Of a stretch of DNA of 64,000 nt, positions 15,764 to 24,200 are shown piece after piece. How positions within the stretch are numbered: position 1 is the first letter of the stretch; each line of letters starts with the position of its first letter. The notes below the pieces were generated by a model. The model was not told the origin of the DNA. It saw only the letters and a program-made list of their open reading frames with translations, and ran no database searches. The translations under genes were made by a program, and so were the position numbers. The stretch is taken from NCBI GenBank assembly GCA_044225555.1, contig JBGAIM010000011.1, positions 1-64,000 of the forward strand. Reading direction: 5' to 3'. This stretch comes from JADLHS01 sp044225555. Its GTDB lineage: Bacteria; Verrucomicrobiota; Verrucomicrobiia; Limisphaerales; JADLHS01.

Positions 15764-17416
15764 TTACGACCGAAATTGCCGGAGACAATGGGTAAGATAC
15801 GGCAGCAACTGCTTTTTGCGCGAGACCACATCACGCAGTTCGTAAATGCCCGGTTCGACCTTGGGGTAATCAATTTGCGCGCCGAAGCCGTCCTCATCCG
15901 CCACCAGCAATAACGAACTCTGCGTGGTGACGTCCGTGACCAGCAACGCCGCGAAAAGATATTTCCGCCGCGCGCGATATTTCTCCAACGCTTCCAGGAG
16001 TTCGGCCTTGCGCTTCCAGAACTGATCAAACCCAATCTCCTCGATCTGCGCCACGCTAAACGTCACGCCGCCTTCGCTGTATTCCTTGCAATCCGTCGTG
16101 ATCGCCTTGGGCGCTGTATTGAGCGTGAGCAGCGAACCGGAGGCGAAGAGTTTTTCGGTGAACTCACGCGCATTGACTCCCGAAATCTGCTCCAGCTTTT
16201 GCAACACTTCCGAGTCGCGCGCGGTCGTGGTGGGCGAAGTCAGGTTGAGCGTGTCGGAAACCAGACCTGCCAGGAGCAACCCCGCGATCGGCTGCGGCAA
16301 CTCGACCCCGTGCCGGAAAAAGCAATCCGCCACGATGGTACTGGTCGAGCCAACCGGTTCATTGCGAAACAGAATCGGCTGGTGCGTCGTGAGCGCGCCG
16401 ATGCGATGGTGGTCAATGATTTCAATGATCTCAACCTCATCCGCCCCCTGCACCGCCTGCGACAGTTCATTGTGATCCACCAGAATCAGCTTGCGCGTGA
16501 CCGTCTTGAGAAAATCCGTCTTGGACAGAATCCCGACGGTCTGTCCCTGCGTATCCAGCACCGGAAAAACTTGGTAACCCGAACTGGTCGCCTCATCGCG
16601 CACGGCGGCCAGGGGCGCGTGCTCGCGAAAACAAAGGAACTCCTCGTTCAACACGTGACGCACCGCGACGGCTGCCCGGCACAAAGAGGCGGTCGTGGCC
16701 GTGTCATGGATCGAAGTGATCAGGCTGACCTTCTTGCGTTGCGCCGCTTCGATGGTCTTGGCTTCCACTTTCAGTCCGCCCGTAACGATCACCACGCGCA
16801 CGCCCTCGCGAATCGCGAGGTTTTGAATATCCCAACGGTCGCCCACCACCACGGCCAGCTTCTCGCGGGGGAAGGTATCCAACCGTTCGGCGAACGATTC
16901 GAGGCTCATCGCCCCGATCATCAACGTCAGGTCCTCCTCGCCGTCCGGCTCGTGCGCCACCAGCAATTCCCCGTGCAACGTCCGCGCCAGAGTCGTCAAC
17001 GAAGACAGCACGCGGCGCGAATCCACAATCCGGTTCGCCGCCGGAAACAGAAACTTGCTCAACTTGAACAGCGACAGCAGCCCACAACAACGCTGGCTGT
17101 TGTCCAGCACCGGCAGGATACGAATGCTCCGCTCGTCCATCAGGCCCAGCGCATCCGCCGCCGTCGTTTCCGGGGTGACACTCGTGATGCGCGATTGCAT
17201 CACATCGCGAACCAAAGGCGAGACATCCGCCACGAACTTGGGCGCCGGCATTCCAAAGGTGTTTAATACAAAATCAATCCGGTCGTTCGTATCACCGCAA
17301 CGCGCCGCCACGGCCTCGGGCATACCGGTGCGCCGCTTGAATTCCGCGTAGCCGACCGCGGAACAAATGGCGTCCGTATCCGGATTACGATGACCGATGA
17401 CCAGGATTTCACTCAT
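15764..17416 (-). CDS. ppaC: Manganese-dependent inorganic pyrophosphatase, long CBS/DRTGG form
   Basis: The 550-residue family II pyrophosphatase (DHH superfamily) hydrolyses PPi to two phosphates. ATG 17416 (MSEILVIGHRNPDTDAI) puts the metal-binding HRNPDTD motif at the very N-terminus; the ORF upstream to 17470 is not protein-like. Two CBS domains flanking a DRTGG-like segment are inserted at about residues 65-300, giving the nucleotide-regulated long form. The DHH motif IDHHRIGALTT follows, then the DHHA2 substrate domain (about 440-550). It sits beside the phosphate transporter genes. Confidence 0.9.
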   Translation of the reverse strand: MSEILVIGHRNPDTDAICSAVGYAEFKRRTGMPEAVAARCGDTNDRIDFVLNTFGMPAPKFVADVSPLVRDVMQSRITSVTPETTAADALGLMDERSIRILPVLDNSQRCCGLLSLFKLSKFLFPAANRIVDSRRVLSSLTTLARTLHGELLVAHEPDGEEDLTLMIGAMSLESFAERLDTFPREKLAVVVGDRWDIQNLAIREGVRVVIVTGGLKVEAKTIEAAQRKKVSLITSIHDTATTASLCRAAVAVRHVLNEEFLCFREHAPLAAVRDEATSSGYQVFPVLDTQGQTVGILSKTDFLKTVTRKLILVDHNELSQAVQGADEVEIIEIIDHHRIGALTTHQPILFRNEPVGSTSTIVADCFFRHGVELPQPIAGLLLAGLVSDTLNLTSPTTTARDSEVLQKLEQISGVNAREFTEKLFASGSLLTLNTAPKAITTDCKEYSEGGVTFSVAQIEEIGFDQFWKRKAELLEALEKYRARRKYLFAALLVTDVTTQSSLLLVADEDGFGAQIDYPKVEPGIYELRDVVSRKKQLLPYLTHCLRQFRS

Positions 17417-17752
17417 GCAACAGGCCGCGGAGCTTACGGTTGCCACCGCCTCGCAGCAAGGAAAACGCATTAAACCGATGAATGGCTTTGGTCAGCGTGG
17501 GTAAAGCTCACCAATTTTATACCCGAACAAGCGCGCTCATACGTTACCGATGCCAGGCAAAAGAAATTCATTTCACGACGATACCTGCCGATTTCATGCA
17601 CTTTTGAAGCACATCGTGTCGCGTCCTGGCGCCCTGGATTCACCTCAAGCAACTGGCATTGAAGTCGCTTGGCGCGGTGTTGTTCGTTCGCTCAAACCTC
17701 GCGGATGATCCGGAATGAATCCCGAGTTCCAAAGGACTGAAATCCCATAGTT
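17417..17752. other. 336-nt divergent intergenic region
   Basis: The region separates the minus-strand pyrophosphatase from a plus-strand small membrane protein. It presumably holds both promoters, but I see no clear promoter boxes, hairpin or gene. Confidence 0.5.
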
Positions 17753-17944
17753 ATGAAACTGAAATCTGCCTTCACCCTATCAATGATCGTCAACGCCGTT
17801 TTACTCGCGGCCGTTGCGTACATAGCGTTCACCCATGTTGAACTACGTAACGATCCGATCATCATCATCAACCGCTCAACTCCGCCGGAAGCGCCAAAGA
17901 GCGCCTCGACCCCGGCGCCCGATGTGGCGAGTCTTCCCAAGTAA
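17753..17944 (+). CDS. Small single-pass membrane protein
   Basis: The 63-residue product has a basic start (MKLKSAF), one membrane helix (about residues 7-27, TLSMIVNAVLLAAVAYIAF) and a Pro/Ala/Ser-rich tail ending DVASLPK. Similar N-termini head longer hypothetical proteins in related bacteria (recollection), so this may be a shortened form. The IS that follows is inserted 50 nt after the stop, so it did not truncate the gene. Function unknown. Confidence 0.6.
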   Translation: MKLKSAFTLSMIVNAVLLAAVAYIAFTHVELRNDPIIIINRSTPPEAPKSASTPAPDVASLPK

Positions 17945-17994
17945 TCAGCCCCAGTTTGGTCTGATCACCAGCAGCGCAGCCGGTCAGGCTACCC

Positions 17995-18025
17995 GAGTTG
18001 ACTCACGGCAAAAGGTTACCGGAGG
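17995..18025 (+). repeat. IS left terminal inverted repeat
   Basis: GAGTTGACTCA and GTTACCGGAGG are separated by 9 nt; the left 7-bp duplication GCTACCC lies immediately outside. Confidence 0.9.
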
Positions 18026-18034
18026 TGGAGATCG

Positions 18035-19210
18035 TTAGGTCTTGGTTGACTCACGATTCAGGTTGCCAAGGGCAGTGAAGAACTTCTTCAGTTTGGCTTC
18101 AATACTTTTCTTCAAAGCAAAGGGATCCAGCGTGGCGTGTTGGGCGCGCAGTCTGGCCTTGGTGGCTTCGGGGATCTCCGGGCTGGCCAGCAGGCGTTGA
18201 TAGGGGGTCTGCGGCTGTGACTCGTACACCCGCACGGTCCGGCTGCCGCGTTTCTCCCGTTTCAGCAGTTTGAACGTCGGCTTGAAGTGGTTGGTGTAGG
18301 GACTCCAATCCTGGGCGTAGAGCTCGTTCATGAGCGCCACCAGTTCGGGATGGCCGAAGCGGTCGTGCCCGAAGAGTTGCCGGACGTGCGTCCAGTTCTT
18401 CTGTTCGCAGTGCGCGTTGTCGTTCTTGCGGTAGGCGCGGCTGCGCGTCCAGGGCAGCTTCAGCCGCCGCCCGGTGACGTGGCGGTAGAGCGCCCAGTTG
18501 AGGAACTCGGTGCCGTTGTCGGTGTGAAAATCTTTCAGCGCGAAGGGCACGACTTGTTCCATCTGTTGCAACTGTTCCAGCACCGCCTGCGCGCTCTTGT
18601 TCCAGACGGCGCGGTTCTCCGTCCAGCCGCTGTAAAGCTCGGTAAACGTGAGGGAATTAACGTAGTCACCTTCGGTCGAGTCACCGCAATGAGCGACGGT
18701 GTCGGCCTCGACGGAACCGGGTCGGGTGGTGTCGGGCGGCGCGTGGCGCGTGGGCACTTGGTGGCGCAGGAGCGTGCCGGGCCGCGTGGCCGAGAGTCCC
18801 TTTTTCGGATGCTGCATGCGCGCCGGACGGAGCAGGCGGTCGATCTGCGCGGGACTGATTGTCAAAAGTTTTTTCCTAAAAGCTTCGGGCAGCGGCGCGG
18901 AGCGCCGCTGGTGGTGTTCGAGCCATTCGGGCAGGGCGGCCTTGAGCAGTTTGCTGCACAACTGATCGCTGGCCAGCCACACCGCTTTGAGCCCCGGCAG
19001 GATTTCGGCGGGATCGTAGATGATTTTTGGGCCAGACCGTTTGGGTGGCGTGGTGCGCAAGGGGCGGTTCAACAACCGCAGGGCGGATTTGCGATGATAC
19101 CCGCAGGTGGCACAAAACTCGTCGAGGATGCGCCGCTTGTGCGGCCGACCGGCGCGCTGATAGCGGCCGTGAATGCGGGCCAGAGACTCGCGTTTGGCGG
19201 ACAGACTCAT
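18035..19210 (-). CDS. DDE (rve integrase-core) transposase
   Basis: The ~391-residue transposase catalyses cut-and-paste or copy-in of the surrounding IS. ATG 19210 (MSLSAKRESLAR) is chosen; an in-frame GTG at 19231 is possible. An N-terminal helix-turn-helix region (ILDEFCATCGYHRKSALRLL) precedes an rve-like catalytic core with D in VEADTVAHCG, D in DFHTDNGTEFLN and E in NDNAHCEQKNW, so the DDE triad looks complete. A basic C-terminus follows. The IS family is not assigned with confidence. The gene reads away from nadA and appears intact. Confidence 0.9.
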   Translation of the reverse strand: MSLSAKRESLARIHGRYQRAGRPHKRRILDEFCATCGYHRKSALRLLNRPLRTTPPKRSGPKIIYDPAEILPGLKAVWLASDQLCSKLLKAALPEWLEHHQRRSAPLPEAFRKKLLTISPAQIDRLLRPARMQHPKKGLSATRPGTLLRHQVPTRHAPPDTTRPGSVEADTVAHCGDSTEGDYVNSLTFTELYSGWTENRAVWNKSAQAVLEQLQQMEQVVPFALKDFHTDNGTEFLNWALYRHVTGRRLKLPWTRSRAYRKNDNAHCEQKNWTHVRQLFGHDRFGHPELVALMNELYAQDWSPYTNHFKPTFKLLKREKRGSRTVRVYESQPQTPYQRLLASPEIPEATKARLRAQHATLDPFALKKSIEAKLKKFFTALGNLNRESTKT

Positions 19211-19274
19211 GTTCGGGGCTTGGGTAACCACGAATGTGAGTCAACGTTTCGGTGAACCCCTCGTCCACCGCCCT

Positions 19275-19304
19275 CCTCCGGTAACATTTAATTTGAGTCA
19301 ACTC
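19275..19304 (-). repeat. IS right terminal inverted repeat
   Basis: Inverse of the left end: CCTCCGGTAAC, 8 nt, TGAGTCAACTC, then the second GCTACCC target copy at 19305-19311. Confidence 0.9.
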
Positions 19305-19313
19305 GCTACCCAA

Positions 19314-19335
19314 GCTCTCGATTCGCTCTCGATTG
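19314..19335 (+). repeat. Two tandem 11-bp repeats before nadA
   Basis: GCTCTCGATTC and GCTCTCGATTG are adjacent, 10 of 11 bases alike, between the IS target site and the candidate nadA promoter. They could be an operator half-site pair or a slippage product. Confidence 0.4.
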
Positions 19336-19361
19336 ACGGTTGCGCCAGTCATCGCTAGGTT
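19333..19361 (+). promoter_or_regulatory. Candidate sigma-70-like nadA promoter
   Basis: TTGACG (19333-19338), a 17-nt spacer and TAGGTT (19356-19361). The -10 box is a weak match and ends only 6 nt before the nadA ATG, so use of this promoter would give a nearly leaderless mRNA. Confidence 0.25.
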
Positions 19362-19367
19362 TCCGGC

Positions 19368-20390
19368 ATGACTGAAGTAGCTGTAGGTCAAGCCGCCGAC
19401 ATGGTGCAGGCGGTACGCAAGCCCATGCCCAAGGATCGCTTCGATCCGCTGGCCCGGGAGATTTTCACCCTCAAGAAACAACTCAATGCCATCATCCTCG
19501 CGCACAATTACCAAGTCGGGGAAATCCAGGATGTGGCGGATTACGTCGGTGATTCCCTGGGTCTCGCCCAAGAGGCGGCCAGGACCAGCGCGGATGTCAT
19601 CGTTTTCTGCGGGGTGCATTTCATGGCCGAGACGGCGAAGATTCTGAATCCAAACAAAATCGTCGTGTTGCCGGACAAAAATGCCGGATGCTCGCTCGAA
19701 GAAAGTTGTCCGGCCGAAAAACTTGCCGAGCTACAGGCGACCAACCCGAATTTCTGGACCATTGCCTATATCAATTGCAGTGCCGCCGTGAAGGCGCTTT
19801 GTGATGTGATCGTCACCAGCGGCAACGCAGAAAAGATCGTCCGCGCCGCCCCGAACGACAAGGACCTGTTGTTCGTGCCCGACGAAAATCTCGGCCAATG
19901 GGTGATGGAGCAAACGGGCCGCCCGATGACTCTCTGGCGCGGCAATTGTTACGCCCATGTTGAGTTTCGTCGCGACGCCCTGCTCCAGATGCGGGCAAAG
20001 TTTCCGCAGGCGAAGGTGGTGGTTCACCCCGAGGCCCTGCGCGAAGTTCGAGCGCTGGCGGACTCGGTTTGCTCGACGGAAAAGATGATCACCTATTGCC
20101 GCGACCATCCGGCAAAACAATTTGTGATCGTGACCGAGTCCGGCATCATCCACCGGATGCAGAAGGAATGTCCGGGAAAGGAATTCATCTGCGCGCCGAC
20201 GTTCGATGTGATGAAGCTGCCAAGCGACAACTGCCGGTGCAGCGAGTGCAAATACATGAAGTTGAACACGCTGGAAAAAGTGCGCGACTGCATGAAGCAC
20301 CTTGCCCCACGGGTCGAGCTACCGGAGCCGATTCTCAAACCCGCCCGCCTACCCATCGAACGGATGCTGGAAATCTCAGCCCGAGCCTAG
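19368..20390 (+). CDS. nadA: Quinolinate synthase NadA
   Basis: The 340-residue enzyme condenses iminoaspartate with dihydroxyacetone phosphate to quinolinate in de novo NAD synthesis, using a [4Fe-4S] cluster. Family motifs seen: AIILAHNYQVGEIQDVADY, VIFCGVHFMAETAKIL-like VIVFCGVHFMAETA, cluster-type cysteines in NAGCSLEESC, the NCYAHVEF segment, and NCRCSECKYMK near residue 290. It starts at ATG 19368, 63 nt from the IS end. nadB and nadC are not nearby. Confidence 0.96.
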   Translation: MTEVAVGQAADMVQAVRKPMPKDRFDPLAREIFTLKKQLNAIILAHNYQVGEIQDVADYVGDSLGLAQEAARTSADVIVFCGVHFMAETAKILNPNKIVVLPDKNAGCSLEESCPAEKLAELQATNPNFWTIAYINCSAAVKALCDVIVTSGNAEKIVRAAPNDKDLLFVPDENLGQWVMEQTGRPMTLWRGNCYAHVEFRRDALLQMRAKFPQAKVVVHPEALREVRALADSVCSTEKMITYCRDHPAKQFVIVTESGIIHRMQKECPGKEFICAPTFDVMKLPSDNCRCSECKYMKLNTLEKVRDCMKHLAPRVELPEPILKPARLPIERMLEISARA

Positions 20391-21277
20391 CGCGCGGGCA
20401 ACCCGCCCGGACGAAGCTGCGTGGCGCGGGTGCCGGTCTCCAGTCCTTGGGTCAGCCATGCTTCCGGCCGGAGGCCCAACTGAATTGCCCGCGCAACCCC
20501 TGCAAGCAACGCGTCCCCCGCCCCGACGGTGTTTCTCGGTTTCACCCGGCGTGGCGTGGCAAAATGTTGAAAATCCTCCGCAGCGTTCACCAACAAACTG
20601 CGTTGTCCACCGCGGGAAACCAAAACCCAACCGCGCGATTTTCCCGACAAGGCGCGACCGGCAGCAAGAATGTCCGACTCCGCGCGCAACGACTTGCCCC
20701 ACCATTGGGCGAGTTCATGTTCGTTGGGCTTCACCAGAAACGGACGCGCGGCGAGAGCGGCAGCCAGCGGCGCGCCATCGCAATCCAGCAAGGTCCTCAC
20801 CCCAAAGCGGTGCGCCAGCCGGGTAAGCGCGCCATAGATATTTTCCGGCAGCCCCCGCGGGAGACTGCCGGAAAGCACCAGTAAGTCTACGCGGGGCAAT
20901 GCAATGCTCACTGCCCTGGCCACCCTGCCGCGTTCCAACGCAGAGATGACCGGGCCAAGGGGATTGAAACGAATCTGCCGGCCCGCCCTGGTGGTTACTA
21001 TGACATTGACCCGCGTGGGTTCGCGCAGGGGGATGATTTTGGCGGGGAGCTTCTCCGCGCGCAGATAACCGGCCAGTTCATCGCCGGTATTTCCTCCGAG
21101 TGGCAGGAGCAATTGCGGTCTGCCACCGAGATGCTTCAGCCAGCGGGCGACATTGATGCCTTTGCCCCCAGCCCACCGACGCTCTGATTGGACATTGTTC
21201 TTCTCCTCCCACAGCACATCGTCCACCCGCCACTCGGCGTCAATGGACGGATTGAGCGCGAGGACAAGGGTCGGCAT
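20387..21277 (-). CDS. PfkB-family sugar kinase, 1-phosphofructokinase-like
   Basis: The 296-residue carbohydrate kinase starts at ATG 21277 (MPTLVLALNPSIDAEW); its A is shared with the TGA stop of the upstream protease gene (TGATG), suggesting translational coupling. PfkB signatures: GGKGINVARWLKHLGG near residue 40 and NTVGAGDALLAG near residue 256, the latter with the catalytic Asp. The N-terminal NPSIDAEW is typical of the FruK/LacC branch (fructose-1-P or tagatose-6-P kinase); exact substrate unclear. It converges on nadA with a 4-nt overlap of the 3' ends. Confidence 0.88.
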   Translation of the reverse strand: MPTLVLALNPSIDAEWRVDDVLWEEKNNVQSERRWAGGKGINVARWLKHLGGRPQLLLPLGGNTGDELAGYLRAEKLPAKIIPLREPTRVNVIVTTRAGRQIRFNPLGPVISALERGRVARAVSIALPRVDLLVLSGSLPRGLPENIYGALTRLAHRFGVRTLLDCDGAPLAAALAARPFLVKPNEHELAQWWGKSLRAESDILAAGRALSGKSRGWVLVSRGGQRSLLVNAAEDFQHFATPRRVKPRNTVGAGDALLAGVARAIQLGLRPEAWLTQGLETGTRATQLRPGGLPAR

Positions 21278-24200
21278 CACGGCAGGAGCAGGAGACGATA
21301 GAATCGCATTGGCCCCAGTCCGCCCGTCTCCGCGCCGGTATCGATGAATTGGAACAAACCGGTAAGAGAAGTCACCGTGGGCGGATTGGTGAACGTAGTC
21401 CACACCAAGGGCGGCGGGGTGATAAGGGTCGGCGACCACTGCACATTGTATTGAGAGTTGGTGGCGCCACTCCAACTGATCCGAAAGCCCGTGAGCACCC
21501 GCTCGATCTTGGTGATGACCGGCGGCGGAACATACGGATTGATAACGATTCCTTCCGCGACACGGAAGAAGTGGTACGGCGAGGGCAACGGCTCACAATA
21601 GGTGGTGGAATAATTGGTCGCGGTAATTGTCGGGGAAACCGTAACCCAGTTGGTGCTGGAAAGATCGGTCAGGCCTTCCACCCGGTAATGCACGCCCGGC
21701 AACGAGGTCCAGGTCAGACAGAAACTGTTGGTTCCGAGAAACACGTTCGTGATGACGATGTTCGTGCCATACACCGACCACTCGGTCACCTTGGCGCAAT
21801 AGGTCACCGGCCCGGGAGAGAGGTTGGCCGCCGCCATATACCAATCGCCGGGTGTCAGCGATACGGGTTGCGAAAAGTCGAACACGGTGATGACTTCGCT
21901 GTTGGTAAACGGATTGGCACTGAAATAATCAAACACGGCGAAGGTCGGCGGCAGTTCGCGCCGCAACAGCAGCGTCATTTCACCGCTGAGATTGTAGATC
22001 TCAAATTGCGCTCGCACGGCGTTGGAGGAAACCGTGTAGAGATAATAGTCCAGTGACAGGGGCGTCGGATTGACCGTGCAGTATTCCACACCGTTGGTCA
22101 GCGGGGTCGAGGGCGGAATCTCGGACAAATCGAAACACACTTGCAAGGTATAGGTCACGTTGAAGGCCCCCTTGTTTTCGATGGCCAGATAGTAACGTTG
22201 ACCGGGCAACAACGTCGGCGGTGGATAAGAAATACCATCAGCACTGGTGACCCGGGTAACATCGGTGACGTTGTTGCCGAAAACATTGTCACCTACATTC
22301 GTCCCCCCGAAACCGGGTGGAATTGTCTGGTTGAAATAGAAACTCACCGGGCCACTGGCGTTGAACAGGAAGTTCGTGGCAAAGCGGGCCGGAGGCGGAA
22401 CATCCACCGTATAGTAAGCAATCACCCCCGGCGGAATCGTCGTGGTGAACGGTGTGCAAGGCGACAATCCCCGCGCGGACGCCGTGTTGGTGATGAAGAC
22501 GAATTGCATCTGCCAATCCAGGAGCGAAACCTGGTTGGTGGCGCCCGTTCGGGAATCCCAGATTTCCAACTGCCAGGTGCCGTAGGCGTTCTCGCCCCTG
22601 AAGATATCCAGGGACTCCTCAGCGAACACATAGCGGGGCATCGCCGCCTCCTGCAAAGTGAATGAGTCCACCATCACGCCGGATTGAATCGGCGGGATCG
22701 GCTCAAACTCGACCAGGAAACCCACCACTGGATCGGCAGCACTATTGGTCGGGGCGGCATCGGCCCACTGGCCATTGGTAATGCTGCCGATTGAGTTCCC
22801 GATGTTGAACATCAAATAATCTTCGTTGGGCTTGTCGTTATTCGGCTCGACCCCGCCCCAGTTAGCGTAGTTGAACGGCGGCACGGGCGTAGCGTTCGTG
22901 GAGAACGGAAGGTTTGCTTCCGGCCCCACCTCCCAGAACCATAACCCGTTGTTGAGCGGTTCGCGACCACCGATCCACGCGAACTCGTCGGCCAGATTGG
23001 TGGCGAAGTTGATCCGGATAAACTCATTCTCCGCAGATGAGGTGATGGTGGCCAGATGGGAGATGAGTCCATTAGTGCTCAACGTGGCTGCCGTCGCACG
23101 GGCGTTCTGCCAGGAAATGTTGGTGCGGATAAACTGGTAGGAGTGATTGCCGGCGACAACGGGCGAGAGCCCCACCGGGGTAGTATTGGCCGTAGCCTGG
23201 AAGATCAGTCCGCCCGTCTGCCAGTTCGAGTCACCTAAAAATGAATTCGTCACTTGTCCCGGCACAAATACCTGCGCCCCCACCGGCGAACGGCGGAACG
23301 GATAGTTGGTCGAAACCAACTGGTCATCCGGTGGAAACATTAAACCGAATTTTCCAGAAGCGCCGGCCGCGTAGATGCTGGCGACCTCGTTACTACTCAA
23401 CGCGCGCTTGTACAGCGTTACCTCATCAATAAGACCGTTGAAGAAAGAGGTTGCGGCGCCGGTCGTTGCCCCAAGCGTGGCACCTATAGCGATTGGCACT
23501 GTGCCCGGGAATATCCCAAGGGTCCAAGGCACACTGTTCTGAGGAATGCCATTTACAAACATTCTTAAATTACTTCCGTCATACGTCCCCACAAGATGTG
23601 TCCATTGATTGGAGGGTATGAGACTTGAACTGAACACAGTCGCACCGCTAAAGCCGTCATAGCAAACTGCGAAATACGCAAGACCAGATGGGTCGATCGA
23701 AAATGTATAACTACGCTGATCGAATGCTCCGCCCCACTTTGACAAGATTTCCCGTGGCGTACCACCCCACATTCTAGGGTTTATCCAAGCCTCAACCGTC
23801 ATTGCGGTGGTGAAGTCCAGATTAGGTGCATCTGGAACCAGAATACGCGTGTTCACTCCATTAAAACTAAAGGCCGTACCAACTTCTCCATTACTGTAAG
23901 TCACTCCGTTTACCAAAGTGCCATTGTTTGTGGACACTACATCAAGAGGCGACAATTCACCCGGCCACCAACTGACGATCCCCTCCAGATTCGGCACTTG
24001 CCGCTGCGCATAGTTTAACCGATATGACCGCCCGGGCGTCGTCGGCAAGTTGCGCAGCAGTTGACCGGAGCGTAGCACAAGTGACTGCGCCCCGGTATTG
24101 GCCGGCGGCGGGTTGGATACCACCGTCACCGGGTCCGTCGTCAGCACGTTCCAACCGTCGGGTGCGGCCACCGCGGGACCGAAATAATTGCCGCTCACGT

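Larger units (their letters stand above)
17995..19304 (-). mobile_element. 1310-bp insertion sequence with TIRs and 7-bp target duplication
   Basis: The ends are inverted copies: GAGTTGACTCA then 8-9 nt then GTTACCGGAGG (left 17995-18025; right 19275-19304, reverse). Each end is flanked by GCTACCC (17988-17994 and 19305-19311), a perfect 7-bp target duplication, so the insertion is recent and complete. Extra TTGACTCA sites lie subterminally at 18046-18053 and (inverted) 19237-19244, probably additional transposase-binding sites. One transposase gene fills the interior. Confidence 0.92.

Noticed and set aside
18287..19255. 322-codon plus-strand ORF inside the IS
   Set aside because: Antisense to the DDE transposase; no motif and extends beyond the coding part.
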